A stretch of DNA of 64,000 nt. Source: Rhizobium sp. ICMP 5592 (lineage in GTDB: Bacteria > Pseudomonadota > Alphaproteobacteria > Rhizobiales > Rhizobiaceae). The position numbers and the translations under genes were made by a program. The notes under the pieces are model-generated. The model did no database searches, had not been told where the DNA came from, and saw only the letters and a list, made by a program, of their open reading frames with translations. Of the stretch, positions 54,157 through 62,500 are shown in pieces (within the stretch, counting starts at the first letter, position 1; every line of letters starts with the position of its first letter). The stretch lies in contig NZ_QSNT01000001.1 of assembly GCF_009498525.1 (NCBI RefSeq), positions 372,001-436,000 of the forward strand. Reading direction: 5' to 3'.

Positions 54157-54894
54157 ATGCTGACGGTGCGACATCTGGGAAAGACCTATGCAAATGGCGT
54201 ACGCGCGCTCGAAGGTTTCTCGCTCGACCTGGCGCCTGGCGAGATCGTCGCCGTCATCGGCGGATCGGGCTGTGGCAAGAGCACGCTGCTGCGCTTGATC
54301 AGCGGTCTCGAAACGCCAACGCGCGGAACGGTCGAGCTGAACGGCGAGCCGGTTACCAAGCCACATCCGCTGATCAATCTCATTTTTCAGGAGCCCCGCC
54401 TTCTGCCCTGGCTGAGCGTTGCCAATAATGTCGGCTTCGGACTTGCCGAACTCGAGGGCGATGACCGCCGTCACCGGGTCGAGGCCGCCTTGAAAAAAGT
54501 CGGCCTTGGGGAACTCGGTCAGCGCTGGCCGAAGGAACTGTCTGGCGGCCAGGCCCAGAGGGTGGCGATCGCCCGTGCGCTGGTCACCCAGCCGGAGGTG
54601 CTGCTTCTGGATGAGCCATTCTCGGCTCTGGATGCCTTTACGCGTGCTGATCTGCAGGATCACCTGCTCGACATATGGTCCGAGACGCGTCCCACACTCA
54701 TTCTCGTAACGCATGATATCGACGAGGCCCTTGTTCTCGCCGACCGGATCATCGTCATGCGGCCATGGCCGGGGCGTATTCTCGATGAGATCAAGGTCGA
54801 CCTGCCAAGGAAACGCGATCGTGCGTCGGAAGCTTTCGAGGTTGCGAAGAGACGGCTGCTTCTGTCGCTCAATGCTTCGCTGCAGCCGTCTTAA
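54157..54894 (+). CDS. ABC transporter ATP-binding protein, SsuB type
   Basis: A 245-residue ATPase with Walker A GGSGCGKST, Q-loop NLIFQEPRLLPWLS, signature LSGGQAQR, Walker B VLLLDEPFSALD and switch His in VTHDIDEAL. The Q-loop sequence is characteristic of the SsuB/TauB/NrtD group. It is the last gene of the transporter unit, 4 bp after the permease. Confidence 0.95.
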   Translation: MLTVRHLGKTYANGVRALEGFSLDLAPGEIVAVIGGSGCGKSTLLRLISGLETPTRGTVELNGEPVTKPHPLINLIFQEPRLLPWLSVANNVGFGLAELEGDDRRHRVEAALKKVGLGELGQRWPKELSGGQAQRVAIARALVTQPEVLLLDEPFSALDAFTRADLQDHLLDIWSETRPTLILVTHDIDEALVLADRIIVMRPWPGRILDEIKVDLPRKRDRASEAFEVAKRRLLLSLNASLQPS

Positions 54895-54912
54895 GACACT
54901 CTCTACCTCGAT

Positions 54913-56112
54913 CTAGGGTTCAAGCGCCTCGCGATCCGGTGAGATGCGAAGCATCAGCCGCATGGCAAGCAGGATCGCGCATAGCACTGTGATGACAGAG
55001 CAGCCCAACCACAATGACATCGGGCTGAATTGAACATAGATGAATGTGCCAATGGCCGGTGCCACGATGCCGGCAGCGGCCTGAGCCGTGCGGTAGAAAC
55101 TCATATAGGCGCCGCTTTTGCCGCCGCTGCGGGCGGCTTGTCCCATCACCATGGCCATGATGGCGGGATAGAACATCAGCTGCCCTGATGTCAGCAGCAG
55201 GTAGAGAATGACCAGAGCGGCCACGCTCCCGCCGAGAGGCAACGCCCCGAAGCTGACCGCCACGATCATCATCCCGATAAGCACCACGGTCATGTGGTTT
55301 CTCGATTTGGCCCAGCGACTCACCGGCAATATGGCTGCTGCGAAAACGAAATGCCCCAACGTCAGCAGGTTTCCGTATTCCTCCGGCGTCATGCCGTAAT
55401 AGGACGTCACGAAAAGAGGCAGGGTGGAAGAGGTCTGACGCCCCACCATCTCGAGCACGCAGGCCGCCAAGCACAGGAGGATGAATTCCATATTCCTATA
55501 GGGCCGTCCCGCAGGTTTCGATACATCCGCCTTCGCTGCGGAAGCGGCATGATGCGGTGCCGATCTGTCCAAGAAAACAAAGACGGCAATGGCCGCGACG
55601 ACAGACGTCAAGCCGTCGATGAAGAATATCAAGCTTGGTTGACGCGCATATAAATGTCCCGCCATCGCCGCGGCCATGCCGGCACCGACGTTGATTGCCA
55701 CGACGTAGATCGCATAGGCCTGCGAGCGCTCGTCTTCCGGGCACAGGCGAACCACACAAGCATCATAGGCTGGCCGAAATGCACCATTTGCAACTGCCAT
55801 GATCGCGACAGCTGCACCGATCGACATGCTATCGCCGAGGGCAGGTATGAGAAACAGGGTGGCGGCACCGGCGAGAAAGCTCAGGATCAGGACGTTCTCT
55901 GAGCCCATCCGATCGCTGGCATGACCTCCGGCCCATGCGCCGAAGATGCTGCCGAGTCCAAAAACGGTGAGGATGATCCCCGCTGTCTCAATGGACAGCC
56001 CGACAGCGCTCGTCAGGTAGAGCACCAGAAATGGTGTCACCATGAAGCCGAGGAAATTCACAAAGGCGATGGCGGCCAGCAGCCACAATTGTCGGGGGAG
56101 CTTCGGTATCAT
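54913..56112 (-). CDS. MFS transporter
   Basis: A 399-residue major facilitator with about 12 membrane helices, from the ATG at 56112 (MIPKLPRQLW), which follows TGGAGA; the frame reaches 56274 without support. The loop 2-3 motif GAWAGGHASDRMGSENVL matches the MFS motif A (GxxxDRxG). Drug or metabolite export is likely, but the substrate is unknown. It is convergent with the ABC operon, 18 bp away. Confidence 0.9.
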   Translation of the reverse strand: MIPKLPRQLWLLAAIAFVNFLGFMVTPFLVLYLTSAVGLSIETAGIILTVFGLGSIFGAWAGGHASDRMGSENVLILSFLAGAATLFLIPALGDSMSIGAAVAIMAVANGAFRPAYDACVVRLCPEDERSQAYAIYVVAINVGAGMAAAMAGHLYARQPSLIFFIDGLTSVVAAIAVFVFLDRSAPHHAASAAKADVSKPAGRPYRNMEFILLCLAACVLEMVGRQTSSTLPLFVTSYYGMTPEEYGNLLTLGHFVFAAAILPVSRWAKSRNHMTVVLIGMMIVAVSFGALPLGGSVAALVILYLLLTSGQLMFYPAIMAMVMGQAARSGGKSGAYMSFYRTAQAAAGIVAPAIGTFIYVQFSPMSLWLGCSVITVLCAILLAMRLMLRISPDREALEP

Positions 56113-56590
56113 GCGTCTCCAAACAGTGCCGCCGGCACGATGGCTTGGCGAAAGCGTCGAGCCCATCGCCGGCCGGCTCTTCTCGTCGATGTCGTGATCC
56201 GCCGGGCACAAGGGATCACGGCTAAAGGCAGGGGGGAGAATGCCGCACAAGCTATCGCATTGGCCATCCCCCATTCATGGGGAATTTAAACCTGATCAGC
56301 TCTCTTCGAGGGAACGGAAATCAGCCGCCGCAATGCTGGGCTGAACCTCTTCCCGAATTCCAGCTCCGTCGATCTCAAACGAGAGGAGGTCGCCCCGCAG
56401 AGAGCGGCGGCCGCTCCAATCACCGATGGCGTATCAACCACAGGTTCGGGCAAGCCAAATTAACTACGATGCTCTTTGCCGGGCGGTGAATTTCAAGACC
56501 GTTAGTTCTTTCAGAGTCCGGCCAAACGGGCGGCGCCAGCCTTCGAGGTGCTGGACTTTTTTGTATTAGCTAACGCAAGAGTTCTCACAT
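56113..56590. other. Divergent region between the MFS gene and the giant repeat gene
   Basis: About 480 bp with no supported gene. It must contain the promoters of both neighbours. The stretch just before the giant gene (TTTTTTGTATTAGCTAACGC) is AT-rich, and a weak AAGAG precedes its ATG. I could not assign promoter boxes. Confidence 0.4.
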
Positions 56591-59500
56591 ATGACTTCGA
56601 TCGTTTCCTCCCTGAGCACCAGTCAGATCAGGTCGCTTTCCACAGCAGCGGTTGCGGCTTGGACGACGGAAGACGTGGCGTCGCTTTCCACAAAACAGAT
56701 CAATGTGCTTTCGTCAGCTCAGATCGCTGCGTTGGACACGGAAGATGTCGAAGTCCTCAGCACCCAGCAGCTAAGCGCCATTTCACAAACCGCCATCGTT
56801 GGCTTGACCATGGATCAATTGGCGGTTCTGACGGCGTCTGACATCGAAAGCCTGAGCTCGCTGCAGATTGCGGCGATCACCACCACGCAGATCAGCGCCC
56901 TGACGACGGATCAGGCGGAAGCCTTGAGCTCGTCGCAAGTCGCGGCGCTCAGTTCATCGCAACTCGCGGCTTTAAGCGCGGCTGATATAGCCACCTTCTC
57001 GACCGGCGATATGGCGGCAATCACCAATAAGGCGGTATCAGGTCTATCCACGGCCTCTATCGCAACCCTCTCGACGGCGCAGATTGCTTCGTTGAGCACG
57101 TCCAGCATTGCGGGCCTGACCACCACCCAGGTCGCCGCCTTGAGCACGGCGCAGATTGCCGCATTGACGACGGCCCAGGTCGCCGCTCTTAAGACAGCGC
57201 AACTCGCGGTCATGGACACGAAAGGCATCACAGCGCTTTCCACCGCGCAGATTGCCGCTCTCAGCACCACTGCGGTCGCGAGCTTGACGACCAGTCAGAT
57301 CAATGCCCTGAGCACGGCGCAGGCAGAAGCCTTGTCCTCCTCGCAGGTAAAGGTGTTGAGCTCAACCCAGATTGCCGTTCTGGGAGCCGACGATATCGCC
57401 ACCTTCTCGACCGATGATATCGCGGCGATCACCAGCAAAGCCATAGCGGGCTTGGGCACGGGCCCTCTGGCAGCTCTCTCGACCGAGCAGGTTGCGGCCC
57501 TGAACACGAGCGCCATTGCTGGCCTCTCGACCGGCCAGATCACGACCCTGAGCACGGCGCAGGTTGCTGCCTTGACGACGACCCAGCTCGGTGCCCTCAA
57601 GGCATCGCAGATCGCAGTCATGGGCACGAGCGATATCACGGTGCTTTCCACCGCGCAGATCGCGGCTCTCAGCAAGACCGCAATCGCCGGTCTGACGACC
57701 AGCCAGATCGTCACTTTGAGCACCGAGCAGGTTGCTGCCCTGACGACGACCCAGCTCGGCGCTCTCAAGGCATCGCAGGTCGCGGTCATGGGCACGAGCG
57801 ATATCGCGGCGCTGTCCACCGCGCAGGTTGCAGCCCTCGGCACGAGCGCCATCACCGGCCTGACGACCAGTCAGATCGATGCCTTGAGCACGGCGCAGGC
57901 CGAGGCCCTGACGACGATCCAGGTAGCAGTGCTGAGCTCGACCCAGATTGCGGCGCTGGGGACGGATGACATCGCCACCTTCTCGACGGCCGATATCGCG
58001 GCAATCACCAGCAAGGCCATAGCGGGCTTGGGTACGACCGCTATCGCAGCCCTCTCGACGGATCAGATTGCCGCCCTGAGCAAGGCCGGCATTGCGGGTC
58101 TGACGACCGATCAGATTGCGACCTTGAGCACGGCGCAGGCCGAGGCATTGAAGACGACCCAGATCGTCGTACTGAGTTCCAAACAGGTTGCTGTTCTGGG
58201 AACGGATATTGTCTCATCTTTTTCCACCGCGCAGGTTGCCGCTCTGAGCACCGTCGGCATTACCGGCCTGACCACCGACCAGATCGCGGCCCTCAGTACC
58301 ACGCAGGCCGAAGCCTTGTCCTCCTTGCAGGTGAAGGCGCTGACTTCGACCCAGATTGCTGTTCTGGGAGCCGATGATATCGCCACCTTCTCGACCGCCG
58401 ACATGGCGGCGATCACCAGCAAAGCCATATCCGGCTTGAGCACGGCCGCCATCGCAACCCTCACGACGGATCAGATTGCCGCCCTGAACACGAGCACGGT
58501 TGCCGGCCTGACGACGGCCCAGATCGCCGCCCTCTCGACGGATCAGGTAAGCGCCCTGAACACGCGTATCGTCGCTGGCCTGACGACGACCCAGGTCGTC
58601 GCTTTGAGCACGGCGCAGGTTGCCGCTTTGACGACGACCCAGCTCGGCGCTCTCAAGGCATCGCAAGTCGCGGTGATGGAGACGAACGATATCGCGGTGC
58701 TTTCCACCGTGCAGATCGCAGCCCTGGGCACAAACGCGATCGCAGGCCTGACGACCAGCCAGATCGATGCCCTGACCACGGCACAGGCCGAGGCCTTGAC
58801 GACGGCACAGGTGAAAGTGCTGAGCTCGACCCAGATTGCCGCGCTCGGGACGGATGACATCGCCACCTTCTCGACCGATGATATCGCGGTGATCACCAGC
58901 AAGGCCATGTCTGGTTTGAGCGCCAACCAGATCGCAGCCCTGTCGACAGGTCAGATTGCGGTCTTGAGCACCAGCGCGATCGCGGGTCTGACGACTAGCC
59001 AGATCGCAGCCCTGACAACCGGCCAAGCGGCGGCCTTGACGACGACCCAGGTGGCAGTGCTCAGCTCTGCGCAGTTTTCCGCGCTCGGGACGGATGACAT
59101 CGCCACCTTCTCGACCGCCGATATCGCGGCGATCACCAGCAAAGCCATATCGGGCTTGAGCACGGGCCTTATAACAGAACTTTCGACCGCGCAGATCGCG
59201 GCCCTGAGCACGAGCGCCATCACGGGCCTGACGACCGGTCAGATCGCGACGCTGAGCAGCAGTCAGCTTGCTGCCTTGAACACCGCAAAAGTCGCGGTGC
59301 TGAGTTCAACGCAGGTCGCGGCCCTCGGCACGAATGTTGTCGCATCCCTGTCCACCGCACAGGTCGCTGCCCTCAGCACTTCGGGTATTACCGGCCTGAC
59401 CACCGACCAGGTTGCCGCCCTGAAAACAACGCAAGTTGAAGCCCTGACGACGATCCAGGCCGCTGCGCTGAGTTCAACGCAGCTTTCCGCGCTCGGGACG

Positions 59501-62500
59501 GATGACATCGCTACCTTCTCGACCGCTGATATCGCCGCGATCACCGGTAAGGCCATTGCGGGCCTCAGCACGGCTGTCATCGCAGCTCTTTCGACCGGGC
59601 AGATCGCAGCCCTGAGCTCGGCCGGCGTCGTCGGTCTGACCACCGACCAGATCTCCTCGCTGAGCACCACGCAAATTGCGGCCTTGACCACCGCTCGCGT
59701 AGGGGTGCTGCGCGCAGCGCAGGTCGCCGCCCTGGAAACGGAGGCCGTTGCATCCCTTTCCACCGCGCAGATCGCGGCCTTGAGCACGGCCGGCATCACG
59801 GGTCTGACCACCGACCAGATCGATACCCTGAGCACGGCGCAGGCCGAGGCCTTGACGACGGCTCAGGTCGCAGCGCTGAGCTCGACCCAGATTGCCGCTC
59901 TGGAGACGGATGACATCGCCACCTTCTCGACCGATGATATCGCGGCGATCACCAGCAAGGCCATGCCAGGCCTGAGTACGGCGATCATTGCCGCTCTCTC
60001 CGCGGATCAGCTCGCGGCCCTCGGCACGACCGGCATCGCAGGCCTGACCACAACGCAGATCGACGCCCTCAGCAGCGGGCAAATTGCGACCCTGCTCACG
60101 AAGCAGATCGCTGTCCTGAGTTCAACGCAAGTCGCGGCCCTCGGCACGGATATTATCGCGTCTCTTTCCACCGTGCAGATTGCGGCCTTGAGTGCGTCCA
60201 GTGTCGCGGGTCTGACGACCAGCCAGATCGCAGCCCTCAGCACAGCGCAAGCCGAGTCCCTGACGACGGCCCAGGTCGCGGCGCTGAGTTCGACCCAGAT
60301 CAATGCCCTGGGTGCCGATGACATTGCCACCTTCTCGACCGCCGATATCGCGGCGATCACCAGCAAGGCCATGTCGGGTCTGAGCACGGCCGTTATTGCG
60401 GCTCTCTCGACGGATCAGATCGCCGCCTTGAGTGCCTCCGGCGTTGCGGGTCTGACGACAAGCCAGATCGCAGCCCTCAGCACGGCGCAAATCGCCGCCG
60501 TGACCACCGCGCGGGTTGCCGCTCTGAGTTCGACGCAGATTGCTGTCTTGAGCACAGCCGTTATCGCAGCCCTCAGCACCGCGCAGGTCGCTGCTCTCAG
60601 TGCATCCGGCATCGCCGGCCTGACCACCGACCAGATCGCCGCCCTGAGCACCGCGCAGGCGGAAGCCTTGACGACGACCCAGGTCGCCGCGCTGAGCTCA
60701 ACCCAGATTGCCGCTCTGGAGACAGACGATCTGGCGACCTTCTCGACCAAGGACATCGCGGCCATCAGCTCAAGCGCCATATCGGGATTGTCCACCGCCA
60801 CTATAGCGACCCTATCGACGGATCAAATCGCGGCCTTGAGCACGGCCGGCATTTCAGGCCTCTCGACCGAGCAGATCAATGCCTTGAGCACAGGTCAAGT
60901 CGACGCCTTGCTGACCAAGCAGGTTGCGGCGTTGAGTTCGACGCAGGTCGCGGCCCTGAGTACGAGCCTTCTCGCCTCCCTTTCGACTGCGCAGATCGCG
61001 GCCCTGAGCACGTCCGGCATCACCGGCCTTTCCACCAAACAGATCGCCGCTCTAAGCACCGCACAGGCAGAGGCATTGACGACCACTCAGGTTGGAACTC
61101 TCAGTTCCAAACAGGTTGGAGCTTTGAGCGCGGAGGACATAGCGACCTTCTCGACCAAGGACATCGCGGCCATCGGCTCGAGCGTCATATCGGGACTATC
61201 CACTGCCGTCGTAGCAAGCCTCTCGACCGCGCAGATCGCGGCCCTGAGCACGTCTGGCATTTCGGGCCTTTCGACCGCGCAGATCGTGGCTCTAAGCACC
61301 GGCCAGCTGGAGGCCTTGACCACCGCGCAGATCGCGGCCCTCAACTCTACGCAGCTCGCGGCGCTGGATACGGAAGACATAGCGACCTTCTCGACCAAGG
61401 ACATCGCGGCGATCGGTTCGAGTGCCATATCGGGATTGTCCACGGCGGTCGTAGCAGCCCTCTCGACTGCGCAGATCGCAGCCCTGAGCACGTCCGGCGT
61501 TGCCGGCCTTTCCACCAAGCAGATCGTCGCCCTGAGCACCGCACAGGCAGAGGCATTGACGACTATCCAGGTCGGGGCACTCAATTCCACGCAGCTTGCG
61601 GCGCTGGATACGGACGACATAGCCACGTTTTCCACCGCCGATATCGCGGCGATCGGCTCAAGCGCCGTGTCGGGATTGTCGACAGCTGTCATAGCTGCTC
61701 TCTCGACCGGGCAGATCGCGGCCTTGAGCACGGCTGGCGTTGCCGGTCTTTCCACCAAACAGATTGCAGCCCTGACCACCAGCCAGGTCGACGCCTTGCT
61801 GACGAGACAGGTTGCGGTCCTTGGTTCGACGCAAGTCGCCGCCCTGAACACCGCTGTTGTCGGGTCCCTCACCACCGCGCAGATCGCCGCGCTCAGCACC
61901 TCCGGTATTGCGGGCCTGACCACCGCGCAGATCGCTACCCTGAGCACAGCTCAGGCCGCGACCCTCTCGACGGCCCAGATCGGCGCGCTTGGTTCCAAGC
62001 AGGTTGCGGCCCTGACGACCGCCGACATCGCGACCCTCTCGACCGCGCAGATCGCCGCGCTCAGCACCTCCGGTATTGCGGGCCTGACCACCGCGCAGAT
62101 CGTTACCCTGAGCACCGATCAGGCCGAGGCCCTGACGACGACGCAGGTTGCGGTACTGAGCTCGACCCAGATTGCGGCCCTGGGGGCGGACCAACTCGAG
62201 ACCTTCTCGACCGCCGATATCGCGGCGATCAGTTCGAGCGCCATAACGGGATTGTCTACGGATACGCTGGCGGCCTTTTCGACGGCGCAGATCGCGGCAC
62301 TGGGCACGGCCGGCATCGCGGGCCTTTCCACGACCCAGATCGCGGTTCTCAGCACCGGCCAGCTTGAAGCCTTGACGACCGCCCAGGTCGGCGCGCTCGC
62401 TTCCAAGCAGATAGCCACCTTGACGACCGCCGACATCGCGGCTCTGTCGACCACGCAGATCGCGGCCCTAAGCACGGCCGGCATCGCCGGTCTCACGACG

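Noticed and set aside
56548..56841. 97-codon plus-strand frame at the start of the giant repeat gene
   Set aside because: Out of frame with the octad repeat, which begins at 56591 and explains the sequence better.
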